Positions 18,060 to 27,874 of a DNA stretch of 64,000 nucleotides are shown piece by piece. Position numbers and translations under genes: made by a program. The stretch is from Streptococcus oralis subsp. tigurinus AZ_3a (GTDB lineage Bacteria > Bacillota > Bacilli > Lactobacillales > Streptococcaceae). The notes under the pieces are model-generated. The model made no database searches and was not told where the DNA came from. It saw only the letters and a program-made list of their open reading frames with translations. Each line of letters starts with the position of its first letter. Within the stretch, counting starts at the first letter, position 1. Location of the stretch: assembly GCA_000344275.1 (NCBI GenBank), contig AORU01000014.1, positions 1 to 64,000 on the forward strand. Direction: 5' to 3'.

Positions 18060-18962
18060 ATGAAAATCAATATGATTCGTTCAGATAAAGTTTATCAAGA
18101 GATGCTAGAGCTACCCTTAGAAAAGAGAGAAGGTTGCTTTCGAGCCAAAATATTAGCACCTTTTGCAACGAAATATCAAATGCAACACATTCCTTTAAAA
18201 GCGAAGTATCCTGGAGGATTTGATGCTCTGTTTCTACTTGGCTTTATGAATCAGTTGCCTGCAACTCTCTCGGAAAAGGATAGACCGGCTATCGACGCTC
18301 TAAGTTCTGATCAACTCTGGCAAAATTGTCAAGATACCATCAAGAGGAGTATTGGTCTTTTTGAGCAAGCTGGCTATGATTTAGAGGTTGAGGATTACCA
18401 TTTTACTATTTTATTGGGCAACCCTGAAAAGGCCATGTTACAGCTCAATAAGGGTTATAGCGGAGATGGTGGAATTCCAGGTTACCTCATGCTTAGTCTG
18501 CTACCGAATGACTATACTTTGCCACGTGTGCAAGCGGCTCTGGCCCACGAGTGCAATCATAATGTCCGCTTCCAATTTATCAAATGGAACCAGCAGACGA
18601 CACTAGCAGACTGGGTAGTCAGTGAAGGATTGGCAGAGTCTTTTGCAGCTGAGCTTTATGGCAAAGATCTCATCGGATCTTGGGTCACTTCAACCAGTCC
18701 AGAGCAGTTAGAAGAGATTAAGCCCATCATCTCAAGTCAGCTTCAGCTAACAGGGATGGCGGAAATGGCTCCTTATCTTTACGGTGATGAAATAGCTGAG
18801 ATACAGGGTCAGATACCAGTTGGAATGCCTTATGCTGCGGGCTATGCTTATGGTTATCATCTGATACAAGCTTATCTGAAAAAGACTGGTAAGAGCATTA
18901 TTGAGGCTACTGTGACATCAACGGAAGAGATTCTAGAGGCGACTAAAGATTTTTGGAAATGA
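18060..18962 (+). CDS. DUF2268-type putative zinc-dependent protease
   Basis: A 300-residue cytosolic protein. A metallopeptidase-like HExxH is present as HECNH (His163, Glu164, His167), followed about 25 residues later by VSEGLAESFAAELYG, where the glutamates can provide the third ligand. This is the layout of DUF2268 (predicted Zn-dependent protease) proteins. A further conserved GYAYGYHLIQAYLKKTG lies near the C-terminus. It has no signal peptide. The strong aaggag and the preceding MerR-type promoter indicate an inducible single gene. Substrate unknown; peptidase activity is predicted from the motif only. Confidence 0.78.
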   Translation: MKINMIRSDKVYQEMLELPLEKREGCFRAKILAPFATKYQMQHIPLKAKYPGGFDALFLLGFMNQLPATLSEKDRPAIDALSSDQLWQNCQDTIKRSIGLFEQAGYDLEVEDYHFTILLGNPEKAMLQLNKGYSGDGGIPGYLMLSLLPNDYTLPRVQAALAHECNHNVRFQFIKWNQQTTLADWVVSEGLAESFAAELYGKDLIGSWVTSTSPEQLEEIKPIISSQLQLTGMAEMAPYLYGDEIAEIQGQIPVGMPYAAGYAYGYHLIQAYLKKTGKSIIEATVTSTEEILEATKDFWK

Positions 18963-18971
18963 CACTTTTGC

Positions 18972-18999
18972 TTGAAAATCTGCCAGAGTCTGATATAAT
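18972..18999 (+). promoter_or_regulatory. Promoter of the small gene at 19025
   Basis: TTGAAA, a 16-base spacer and an extended TGaTATAAT box. It lies just beyond the stop of the preceding gene, so the small downstream gene has its own transcript. Confidence 0.65.
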
Positions 19000-19024
19000 G
19001 AAAGTAATTTTTGGAGGTGACTAT

Positions 19025-19393
19025 ATGCACTATAAAAGAGTTGAATTAAAAGTCACAAATCAGGGTATCCATGAGCGCAAGATTTTTCAAGGAGTTAAAA
19101 TTTTCAGTCGGAGCAAGCTGTCCAAAGATCAGAAAAGCATTCTGACGCAGAAGCTTTACCTGACACCGAAGCAGAACATCGTTTACTATCAGCGGACAGA
19201 TATTAACTATGACCAGAATTGGCAACATCATAAGGACTATCACGAACTAGCTTATGGCCAGTTGGACGGAGAAACTGTTTTTAAGGTTTGCCAAGATTTT
19301 GACGAACTAAGTCCTTTTCTGGAAGATGAGCTGCTGGAGAAGCTAAAAGAAAAGCAGTCAACAGGCAAATTTTTTGAAAAATTAGATATATAA
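19025..19393 (+). CDS. Conserved hypothetical protein, 122 aa
   Basis: The start is ATG 19025, behind ttggaggtg and downstream of its own promoter; the open frame reaches back to 18953 but that part overlaps the promoter. The protein is small, basic and soluble, with MHYKRVELKVTNQGIHERKIF and a helical Lys/Glu-rich C-terminus (LLEKLKEKQSTGKFFEKL). No known domain was recognised. It is followed directly by a terminator. It looks like a streptococcal conserved protein of unknown function, since codon use and the RBS are normal. Confidence 0.75.
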   Translation: MHYKRVELKVTNQGIHERKIFQGVKIFSRSKLSKDQKSILTQKLYLTPKQNIVYYQRTDINYDQNWQHHKDYHELAYGQLDGETVFKVCQDFDELSPFLEDELLEKLKEKQSTGKFFEKLDI

Positions 19394-19394
19394 A

Positions 19395-19430
19395 AATCCG
19401 GCTGCTTTTATAAGCAGTCGGATTTCTTTG
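19395..19430 (+). terminator. Terminator after 19025-19393
   Basis: aatccggctgc and gcagtcggatt pair around a loop ttttataa, followed by T's. Confidence 0.8.
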
Positions 19431-19520
19431 AGTTATAGTTTGATAATCTTTCATAAGGAAAAACAGATCTATTATTATCATGAACAGCTAACTTAGTTAG
19501 AAGTTTTGGAAACAGTATAG

Positions 19521-19578
19521 TTGACATCTATGGAGAATAAGCATATAATCAAGAAAAATGATTGAGTGCTCACTCAAT
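19521..19578 (+). promoter_or_regulatory. Consensus promoter with TetR-type operator
   Basis: TTGACA (19521-19526), 17 bp, TATAAT (19544-19549): a perfect consensus promoter. It is followed at 19561-19578 by the inverted repeat ATTGAGTG-ct-CACTCAAT (8-bp arms, no mismatch), which overlaps the expected start of transcription. TGAGTG..CACTCA dyads are typical TetR/AcrR operators, and the second gene of this operon is a TetR regulator, so autoregulation is expected. Confidence 0.8.
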
Positions 19579-19606
19579 TTCGTAGATGTGTAAAGGAGTT
19601 CATACA

Positions 19607-20611
19607 ATGGTTGTTCAAGCAATACAATATAGTCGTTTCGGTGATGAAGAAGTGTTAGATTTAGTGAATATTAAATCTGATTCTTTAGAAGTGAATCAAG
19701 TTAGGATAGAAGTTCATGCTGTTGGTTTAAATCCTATTGATTATAAGACTTTTGAAGGTGCAAAGCCACTCCGATTTCTATCTTTTATGACAAAACTAAG
19801 GAAGCCAAGTCGTTGGTTTGAGTCAAAATCATCTCTTTTTCCAAGAGGTGTTGGTCGGGATTTTGCTGGAGTTATCACAGAAATCGGTGAAGGAGTAAGT
19901 CGGTTTGCAGTAGGGGATAAGGTTTTTGGAACAATGATCAGTGATCCTGGATTGGGAACCAAGAGGGGAGCTTTGGCAACAGAAATTTGTGTCAATGAAT
20001 CGGAAATCGTATCGAAACCAGATATGATTGATATGAACCATGCAGCTACTATGGGTGTAGCCTCTCTAACAGTGGGAGGTGCTTTTAGAAAGATTGAGCT
20101 AAACTCTAAAGATATTGTAGTTATTTCAGCAGCGGCAGGTGGTATTGGAAGTATTGCAGTACAGTATGCAGTTGCTAAGGGTGCAACAGTTATCGGAATT
20201 GCAAGTAAGAAGAATTCAGATTATCTGAAGTCTTTAGGTGCTATACCTGTAGCCTACGAAGAGAACATCCAGAATGCTCTTCTATCAGCAAGTGCAAAGC
20301 CAATTACAAAATTCTTGGATTGCTATGGAAGTGATTATGTTAAATTGGCTTTTAGTTTGGGATTGAAGGGCATGGCTATTGGAACGCTAGTACCTTCACC
20401 ATATGTTATGATAAGAGGAGCTCAGTTCACGGGTCCGAGACATTCTACATATGATGATTTTAAGACTCTAGCGGAAATGGTCTCAGAAGGGAAGGTTCGG
20501 CTGAATATTGACCAGGTTTATGATTTTTCTCTAAAGTCAGTTAGAGAGGCATATCGTAGTCTGAAGTCGGGACATACTCGAGGTAAGAAAGTTGTAAAAG
20601 TAAGAGGGTAG
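19607..20611 (+). CDS. Zinc-independent MDR-type NAD(P)H oxidoreductase (quinone reductase-like)
   Basis: A 334-residue medium-chain dehydrogenase/reductase. It has GRDFAGVITEIGEGVSRFAVGDKVFG near residues 84-105, the Rossmann motif AAAGGIGSIAVQYA near 172-185, and KSGHTRGKKVVKV at the end, as in quinone oxidoreductase and enone reductase families. It lacks the catalytic and structural zinc cysteines of alcohol dehydrogenases. Start ATG 19607 behind taaaggag. It is co-transcribed with a TetR repressor 16 bp downstream and carries the operator before it. It probably reduces a reactive quinone or enal and is induced by it. Confidence 0.88.
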   Translation: MVVQAIQYSRFGDEEVLDLVNIKSDSLEVNQVRIEVHAVGLNPIDYKTFEGAKPLRFLSFMTKLRKPSRWFESKSSLFPRGVGRDFAGVITEIGEGVSRFAVGDKVFGTMISDPGLGTKRGALATEICVNESEIVSKPDMIDMNHAATMGVASLTVGGAFRKIELNSKDIVVISAAAGGIGSIAVQYAVAKGATVIGIASKKNSDYLKSLGAIPVAYEENIQNALLSASAKPITKFLDCYGSDYVKLAFSLGLKGMAIGTLVPSPYVMIRGAQFTGPRHSTYDDFKTLAEMVSEGKVRLNIDQVYDFSLKSVREAYRSLKSGHTRGKKVVKVRG

Positions 20612-20627
20612 CAGGGAGGTGCTAGTG

Positions 20628-21272
20628 ATGGAAAGTTTAGAACAAAAGTATGCCCAGACATTAGAAAATAGCAATTTGAGTTTAAAACAACGTCAAGTAC
20701 TGTTATCAAGTTTAAAGTTATTTTCAGAAATTGGCTTTGAAAATACAACAGCCAGTCTTATCGCTAAGGAGGCTGGAGTTTCAGAAGGAACAGTTTTTAG
20801 TTACTTTAAGACCAAGGAAGGCATCTTAGAAGCAATTTTGTCGACTTTTCTTGAGCAAGTTATTCCAGATGTAATTGCTGATTTTTCTGAGAAGAAATTT
20901 ACAGCAAACCAAGAGTCTTTTCCACTATTTTTGAGAAGCATTGTTCGAGATAGACTAGTTTTCATTCAGAAGAATCAAATGCAAGTTAAAATTCTCTTAA
21001 GTCGTTCTTTTATTGATAAAACTATTTCTGACCAGTTAGGGAATGTTATTGTTCACTCTATCATTAAGCCAATTAGTCCAGTTCTGAATCAGTTTAAAGA
21101 AAATGGTGTTATCCGAGATTGGTCAAATGAAAGAATTGTTCGCTATATTTTAGCTTTGAGTCTTTCTTATGCTCTTCCAATGATGTTGAATAATAATGAG
21201 GACCTAGACATAGATGAAGCAGTAAATGAAATAGTTGAATGCCTGTCTTTTGCCTTAGTAGAGGTAAAATAA
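20628..21272 (+). CDS. TetR/AcrR-family regulator
   Basis: A 214-residue protein. The N-terminal HTH TASLIAKEAGVSEGTVFSYFKTKEGIL is the TetR signature, with a ligand-binding helical domain after it. The start is ATG 20628, eight bases after agggagg; a GTG at 20619 overlaps that site and is unlikely. It follows the oxidoreductase gene and most likely represses both genes from the ATTGAGTG-ct-CACTCAAT dyad at 19561. Its inducing ligand is not apparent. Confidence 0.9.
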   Translation: MESLEQKYAQTLENSNLSLKQRQVLLSSLKLFSEIGFENTTASLIAKEAGVSEGTVFSYFKTKEGILEAILSTFLEQVIPDVIADFSEKKFTANQESFPLFLRSIVRDRLVFIQKNQMQVKILLSRSFIDKTISDQLGNVIVHSIIKPISPVLNQFKENGVIRDWSNERIVRYILALSLSYALPMMLNNNEDLDIDEAVNEIVECLSFALVEVK

Positions 21273-21281
21273 ATCTTGATT

Positions 21282-21318
21282 TTAAGCTTACTATTTTAAA
21301 TGGTGAGCTTTTTTGAAG
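21282..21318 (+). terminator. Terminator of the oxidoreductase-tetR operon
   Basis: aagcttac / gtgagctt with one G-U pair, followed by six T. Confidence 0.7.
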
Positions 21319-21327
21319 CCAACATAA

Positions 21328-21360
21328 AAATCCCCAATCATAACGATTGAGGATTGAGCA
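21328..21360 (-). terminator. Terminator of gdhA
   Basis: On the minus strand aatcctcaatc pairs with gattggggatt across a five-base loop, and a T run follows. Confidence 0.75.
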
Positions 21361-21368
21361 AATGAATT

Positions 21369-22802
<1,434 letters not shown>

Positions 22803-22877
22803 CTAAAAATTCTTTCAATTTACAAAACCGAACGTTTTATATAGAAATTAGTTTCTCAAAGAGAAAATCTTAAAGTA

Positions 22878-22886
22878 TGGTATAAT
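22878..22886 (+). promoter_or_regulatory. Extended -10 promoter of pyrD
   Basis: TGgTATAAT with no good -35 box; the leader to the ATG at 22921 is about 28 bases and carries ctggagga. Confidence 0.55.
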
Positions 22887-22920
22887 ATTAGAAATAAAAG
22901 GAATCTGGAGGATCAGAATC

Positions 22921-23856
22921 ATGGTATCAACAAAAACACAAATAGCTGGCTTTGAGTTTGACAATTGCTTGATGAATGCAGCGGGTGTGGCTTGTATGAC
23001 GATAGAGGAACTAGAAGGGGTCAAAAACTCAGCAGCAGGAACTTTTGTTACGAAGACTGCGACCTTGGACTTTCGTCAGGGCAATCCTGAGCCACGTTAC
23101 CAGGATGTTCCACTTGGTTCTATCAACTCTATGGGTTTGCCAAATAATGGCTTAGACTATTATCTGGACTATCTTTTGGACTTGCAGGAAAAAGAGCCAA
23201 ACCGAACTTTCTTTCTATCTTTAGTTGGCATGTCTCCAGAAGAAACACATACCATCTTGAAAAAAGTTCAAGAGAGTGAATTTAAAGGACTGACAGAGCT
23301 CAATCTCTCTTGTCCAAACGTTCCAGGAAAACCTCAGATTGCCTATGATTTTGAGACAACAGACCGGATTTTGGCAGAAGTATTTGCCTACTTTACCAAA
23401 CCTCTCGGGATCAAATTGCCACCATATTTTGATATTGTTCACTTTGACCAAGCAGCTGCTATTTTCAACAAATATCCGCTCAAGTTTGTTAACTGTGTTA
23501 ACTCTATCGGAAACGGCCTTTATATAGAAGACGAGTCGGTCGTGATTCGTCCTAAAAATGGTTTTGGTGGCATTGGTGGAGAGTATATCAAACCGACTGC
23601 TCTTGCTAATGTGCACGCCTTTTATCAACGTTTAAATCCGCAAATCAAAATCATCGGAACGGGTGGTGTTCTAACGGGTCGTGATGCCTTTGAACATATC
23701 CTCTGCGGTGCTAGTATGGTGCAAGTAGGAACGACGCTCCACAAGGAAGGCGTTGGTGCTTTTGAACGCATTACCAATGAACTAAAAGAAATCATGGCGG
23801 AAAAAGGGTACGAGAGCCTAGAAGATTTCCGTGGGAAATTGCGCTATATTGATTAA
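22921..23856 (+). CDS. pyrD: Dihydroorotate dehydrogenase, class 1A
   Basis: A 311-residue flavoprotein converting dihydroorotate to orotate in pyrimidine synthesis. Class 1A features are visible: the active-site Cys in [34 protein letters not shown], and the FMN phosphate loop [26 protein letters not shown]. There is no electron-transfer subunit PyrK nearby, so fumarate is the expected acceptor. It has its own promoter and is followed 32 bases later by holA, an order I recall from pneumococci. Confidence 0.95.
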   Translation: MVSTKTQIAGFEFDNCLMNAAGVACMTIEELEGVKNSAAGTFVTKTATLDFRQGNPEPRYQDVPLGSINSMGLPNNGLDYYLDYLLDLQEKEPNRTFFLSLVGMSPEETHTILKKVQESEFKGLTELNLSCPNVPGKPQIAYDFETTDRILAEVFAYFTKPLGIKLPPYFDIVHFDQAAAIFNKYPLKFVNCVNSIGNGLYIEDESVVIRPKNGFGGIGGEYIKPTALANVHAFYQRLNPQIKIIGTGGVLTGRDAFEHILCGASMVQVGTTLHKEGVGAFERITNELKEIMAEKGYESLEDFRGKLRYID

Positions 23857-23888
23857 GTTTAATAAAAAATCAGAAGAAAGGAGAGAAG

Positions 23889-24923
23889 ATGCTTGCCATT
23901 GAAGACAGTCAGAAATTGACTTTATCAAATCTATCTAGCTTGAACCTATTTACAGGGACAGATCAGGGTCAGTTTGAAGTTATGAAGAGTCAAGTGTTGA
24001 AGCAGATTGGTTATGATCCAGCTGATCTCAACTTTGCTTACTTTGATATGAAAGAAGTAGTTTATAAAGACTTAGAGTTGGAGCTGGTCAGTCTCCCTTT
24101 CTTTGCGGATGAGAAAGTCGTGATATTAGACCATTTTGTCGATATCACAACAGCCAAGAAACGCTTTTTAACAGATGATGAGCTCAATTCGTTTGAAGAA
24201 TACCTTGATAACCCTTCGCCAACAACAAAGTTGTTGATTTTTGCAGAAGGAAAGTTAGATAGTAAAAGACGGCTGGTCAAATTGCTCAAACGAGATGCGA
24301 TTGTATTTGATGCTATTAAACCCAAGGAACAAGAACTCCACCAGTATTTCCAAAAATGGAGCCAGAAACAAGGTCTGCAGTTTGTGGGGCAATCCTTTGA
24401 AAATCTACTCATCAAGTCTGGTTTTCAATTTAGCGAAATCCAGAAAAATCTCCTTTTTTTACAGTCTTATAAATCAGACGGCATGATTGAGGAGAAGGAT
24501 ATTGTCGAGGCTATACCAAAGACTCTGCAGGACAATATTTTTGATTTAACTCAGTTTATCTTGGGTAAAAAGATTGACCAGGCGCGTGACTTGGTTAGAG
24601 ATTTGACCCTGCAAGGGGAAGACGAGATCAAGCTCATAGCGGTCATGTTAGGACAGTTTCGAACCTTTACCCAGGTGAAGATTTTATCAGAAGCTGGTCA
24701 GACGGAATCGCAGATCGCAAGCAGTCTGGGAACTTATTTGGGGCGCAATCGTAATCCTTATCAAATCAAATTTGCACTCAGAGATTCGAGAGGGATTTCC
24801 TTGAGCTTTCTCAAACAAGCTATCTGCTATTTAATTGAAGCAGACTACCAGATTAAAACAGGTGTCTATGAAAAAGGCTACCTTTTTGAGAGAGCGCTGT
24901 TACAGATATCTAGCCAAGCGTAA
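23889..24923 (+). CDS. holA: DNA polymerase III delta subunit
   Basis: A 344-residue protein of the clamp loader. The N-terminal AAA+-like domain (NLFTGTDQGQFEVMKSQVLKQ) lacks a functional Walker A, as usual for delta. VVILDHFVD follows, then the helical collar ending in FALRDSRGISLSFLKQAI and ALLQI. It opens the beta clamp in DNA replication. It starts at ATG 23889 behind aaaggagagaag. The family is fairly divergent but length and motifs fit. Confidence 0.9.
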   Translation: MLAIEDSQKLTLSNLSSLNLFTGTDQGQFEVMKSQVLKQIGYDPADLNFAYFDMKEVVYKDLELELVSLPFFADEKVVILDHFVDITTAKKRFLTDDELNSFEEYLDNPSPTTKLLIFAEGKLDSKRRLVKLLKRDAIVFDAIKPKEQELHQYFQKWSQKQGLQFVGQSFENLLIKSGFQFSEIQKNLLFLQSYKSDGMIEEKDIVEAIPKTLQDNIFDLTQFILGKKIDQARDLVRDLTLQGEDEIKLIAVMLGQFRTFTQVKILSEAGQTESQIASSLGTYLGRNRNPYQIKFALRDSRGISLSFLKQAICYLIEADYQIKTGVYEKGYLFERALLQISSQA

Positions 24924-24935
24924 TGAGCATAAAAC

Positions 24936-24968
24936 TTGAAAAAAGAGGATGATTGCGTTATCATCTTC
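24936..24968 (+). promoter_or_regulatory. sodA promoter with internal dyad
   Basis: TTGAAA (24936-24941), 17 bp, TATCAT (24959-24964). An inverted repeat GAGGATGAT-tgcgtt-ATCATCTTC (24945-24968, one G-U) covers the spacer and the -10 box. That is a position where a repressor would block polymerase; no T run follows, so it is not a normal terminator. Confidence 0.45.
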
Positions 24969-24995
24969 ATATAGAAAGAAAAAGAGGTATTACAG

Positions 24996-25601
24996 ATGGC
25001 TATTATCTTACCAGATCTTCCATACGCATATGACGCTTTGGAACCATACATCGATGCAGAAACAATGCACTTGCACCATGACAAACACCACCAAACTTAT
25101 GTCAACAATGCCAACGCAGCTCTTGAAAAACACCCTGAAATCGGTGAAGACCTTGAAGCCTTGCTTGCTGATGTAGACTCTATCCCAGCTGATATCCGCC
25201 AAGCGCTTATCAATAACGGTGGTGGACACTTGAACCACGCTCTTTTCTGGGAATTGATGACTCCTGAAAAAACTGCTCCATCAGCAGAACTTGCAGCAGC
25301 AATCGATGCAACATTTGGTTCATTTGAAGAGTTCCAAGCAGCCTTTACAGCAGCAGCTACAACTCGCTTTGGATCTGGATGGGCGTGGTTGGTTGTCAAC
25401 AAAGAAGGGAAGCTTGAAGTAACTTCAACAGCAAACCAAGACACACCAATCTCAGAAGGCAAAAAACCAATCTTGGGCTTGGACGTTTGGGAACATGCTT
25501 ATTACGTGAAATACCGCAATGTACGTCCTGACTACATCAAAGCTTTCTTCTCAGTCATTAACTGGAACAAAGTAAATGAGCTTTACGCAGCAGCTAAATA
25601 A
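24996..25601 (+). CDS. sodA: Superoxide dismutase (Mn/Fe)
   Basis: A 201-residue single-domain SOD of the Fe/Mn family: [21 protein letters not shown] with the first His ligand, [12 protein letters not shown] with the second, and [12 protein letters not shown] with Asp and His as the last ligands. It converts superoxide to peroxide and oxygen in the cytosol. A strong codon bias (frequent optimal codons) indicates high expression. The promoter at 24936 carries a dyad that may bind a metal or redox regulator. Confidence 0.96.
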   Translation: MAIILPDLPYAYDALEPYIDAETMHLHHDKHHQTYVNNANAALEKHPEIGEDLEALLADVDSIPADIRQALINNGGGHLNHALFWELMTPEKTAPSAELAAAIDATFGSFEEFQAAFTAAATTRFGSGWAWLVVNKEGKLEVTSTANQDTPISEGKKPILGLDVWEHAYYVKYRNVRPDYIKAFFSVINWNKVNELYAAAK

Positions 25602-25650
25602 AAAATAGGAAGGGAAGAGCCAATCTTCTCTTTTTTGGTTTATATGGCAG

Positions 25651-25678
25651 AAGTCTGACAAAATCGTCAGACTTTTTT
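25651..25678 (+). terminator. Terminator after sodA
   Basis: aagtctgac / gtcagactt around aaaatc, followed by six T. Confidence 0.88.
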
Positions 25679-25755
25679 CATTTTTATGAGAAATGTGCTA
25701 ATTGCTAGAAATTATGGTAAAATAGAGTATTAAGTAATCGTGGAAAAGGAAGACT

Positions 25756-26286
25756 ATGCGTAAAGAAATTGCACCTGAATTATACAACTATAACAAGTTT
25801 CCTGGCCCAGAATTTCATGTAAATGGGGATAAGGTTGAGACTGAAGGGATTGCTTTTACCTTGGTTGAAAATATCAAGGATGCCTTCGATGTGACAGTCT
25901 TTAATCAACGCTTCTCAGAAGTGTTGACCAAGTTTGATTATGTCGTGGGTGACTGGAGCAATGAACAGCTCCGCCTACGTGGCTTTTACAAAGACGACCG
26001 AACAGAGGAAAAAATTGAAAAGATTAGTCGTTTACAGGACTATCTTTTGGAGTACTGTAGTTATGGTTGTGCCTATTTTGTCCTAGAAAACCAAGCACCG
26101 AAGCGTGCTTCATTTGACAAAAAAATGCGTAAAAAGGAAGAGGAAAACATTTCTAGAAGAGGCAAGAAACCTTCGCAAAATAAGAGAAAACCAAATGCGG
26201 ATAAGCGAAATAGACGTCGTCATAAGGACCAAAAGTCTCAGAAAGAGGACAAGGGACAGCGCCATTTTGTCATTCGTCAGAAATAG
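25756..26286 (+). CDS. YutD-family protein with basic tail
   Basis: A 176-residue protein. Residues 1-110 look like the YutD (DUF1027) domain: NKFPGPEFHVNGDKVE, FNQRFSEVLTKFDYVVGDW, LRLRGFY and YCSYGCAYFVLEN. From about 120 the tail is extremely Lys/Arg-rich (KKMRKKEEENISRRGKKPSQ and on), which suggests nucleic-acid contact and low structure. It lies 21 bases before rlmN and is probably in one transcript with it, consistent with a role around RNA. The function of this family is not known to me. Confidence 0.8.
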   Translation: MRKEIAPELYNYNKFPGPEFHVNGDKVETEGIAFTLVENIKDAFDVTVFNQRFSEVLTKFDYVVGDWSNEQLRLRGFYKDDRTEEKIEKISRLQDYLLEYCSYGCAYFVLENQAPKRASFDKKMRKKEEENISRRGKKPSQNKRKPNADKRNRRRHKDQKSQKEDKGQRHFVIRQK

Positions 26287-26306
26287 ATAGAGAATAAGGA
26301 GAAGAG

Positions 26307-27392
26307 ATGAAACCGTCTATTTATAGTTTAACACGTCAAACCATGCAAGAATGGGTATTAGAACAAGGAGAAAAGAAATTCCGAGCAGATCAAATCTGGG
26401 AATGGCTCTACCGTAAACGTGTCCAGTCATTTGAAGAAATGACCAACCTTTCTAAAGATTTGATTGCCAAGCTCAATGACCAGTTTGTGGTCAATCCATT
26501 GAAACAACGGATTGTACAAGAGTCAGCTGACGGTACCGTTAAGTATCTTTTCGAGTTGCCAGATGGCATGTTGATTGAGACAGTACTCATGCGTCAACAC
26601 TACGGTTTGTCAGTCTGTGTGACCACTCAGGTTGGCTGTAATATCGGTTGCACCTTCTGTGCATCAGGCTTGATTAAGAAGCAACGGGACCTTAATAACG
26701 GGGAAATCGTAGCGCAGATCATGCTAGTTCAGAAATACTTTGATGAGCGTGGTCAGGATGAACGCGTCAGCCATATCGTTGTCATGGGAATTGGTGAGCC
26801 ATTTGATAACTACAACAATGTTTTGAATTTTGTCCGTACCATCAATGATGACAAGGGAATGGCTATCGGTGCTCGTCACATCACTGTTTCAACCTCAGGT
26901 TTGGCCCATAAAATTCGTGACTTTGCTAATGAAGGCGTACAGGTCAATCTCGCTGTTTCCCTTCACGCACCGAACAATGAATTGCGCTCGAGCATCATGA
27001 AGATTAACCGTGCTTTTCCGATTGAAAAACTCTTCGCAGCTATTGAGTACTATATCGAAACAACTAATCGTCGTGTAACCTTTGAATATATCATGCTCAA
27101 TGAAGTCAACGATGGCGTTGAACAAGCCTTGGAATTGGCTGAATTGCTCAAAAACATCAAGAAATTGTCATATGTCAACTTGATTCCCTATAACCCAGTT
27201 AGTGAACATGACCAATATAGCCGTAGTCCTAAAGAGCGCGTGATGGCCTTCTACGATATCCTCAAGAAAAAAGGGGTCAACTGCGTTGTTCGTCAAGAGC
27301 ATGGTACAGATATTGATGCAGCTTGTGGACAATTGCGCTCCAATACAATGAAACGTGACCGCCAGAAGGCAGTCGCAGCGGTAAATCCATAA
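26307..27392 (+). CDS. rlmN: 23S rRNA (A2503)/tRNA (A37) methyltransferase RlmN
   Basis: A 361-residue radical-SAM enzyme. The cluster motif CxxxCxxC is seen in [12 protein letters not shown]; a second essential Cys occurs in AACGQLR near the C-terminus, and EPFDNYNNV follows VVMGIGE. It makes 2-methyladenosine at A2503 of 23S rRNA and in some tRNAs. The ATG at 26307 follows aaggagaag. It is followed one base later by the VanZ-like gene, so it is co-transcribed. Confidence 0.95.
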   Translation: MKPSIYSLTRQTMQEWVLEQGEKKFRADQIWEWLYRKRVQSFEEMTNLSKDLIAKLNDQFVVNPLKQRIVQESADGTVKYLFELPDGMLIETVLMRQHYGLSVCVTTQVGCNIGCTFCASGLIKKQRDLNNGEIVAQIMLVQKYFDERGQDERVSHIVVMGIGEPFDNYNNVLNFVRTINDDKGMAIGARHITVSTSGLAHKIRDFANEGVQVNLAVSLHAPNNELRSSIMKINRAFPIEKLFAAIEYYIETTNRRVTFEYIMLNEVNDGVEQALELAELLKNIKKLSYVNLIPYNPVSEHDQYSRSPKERVMAFYDILKKKGVNCVVRQEHGTDIDAACGQLRSNTMKRDRQKAVAAVNP

Positions 27393-27393
27393 A

Positions 27394-27873
27394 ATGACTA
27401 AAAAAAGAGAATTAATCTTAAGATTGGGAGTGGCTATTTACAGCCTTTGCATTATTTGTTTTTGCTTTACTCCCCAACCTCAGCTTCCTACAGGAGTGGA
27501 AACTCCAGGTATTCAAACTTTTGGACGCCTGGTTTTTCTTTTAACTCCCTTAAACTCCCTTTGGAATCTAGGTGAAGTGACTAGTTTGGGACAAGTCCTT
27601 TGGATCTTTTTGCAGAATATTTTAAATGTCTTCTTGCTCTTCCCTCTGGTCTTTCAACTGGTCTATCTCTGTCCAAACTTGCGGCAAACGAAAAAAATCC
27701 TCCTTCTCAGTTTTCTACTGAGTCTAGGAATTGAGTGTACGCAACTGGTCTTAGACTTTTTCTTTGATTTTAATCGCGTCTTTGAGATTGATGATTTGTG
27801 GACCAATACCCTGGGAGGCTATTTGGCTTGGCTCCTCTATAAAGGATTGCATAAAAACAAGATAAGGAATTAG
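27394..27873 (+). CDS. VanZ-like membrane protein
   Basis: A 159-residue integral membrane protein with four or five hydrophobic segments. The VanZ features are NLWNLG-like SLWNLGE in the middle, FPLVFQLVYLCPNL, and the last helix region IECTQLVLDFFFDFNRVFEIDDLWTNTLGGYLAW with the conserved D/N residues. In vancomycin operons VanZ confers teicoplanin tolerance, but chromosomal members have unknown roles. The gene starts one base after rlmN and touches the ABC-F gene, with a one-base gap. Confidence 0.85.
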   Translation: MTKKRELILRLGVAIYSLCIICFCFTPQPQLPTGVETPGIQTFGRLVFLLTPLNSLWNLGEVTSLGQVLWIFLQNILNVFLLFPLVFQLVYLCPNLRQTKKILLLSFLLSLGIECTQLVLDFFFDFNRVFEIDDLWTNTLGGYLAWLLYKGLHKNKIRN

Positions 27874-27874
27874 A

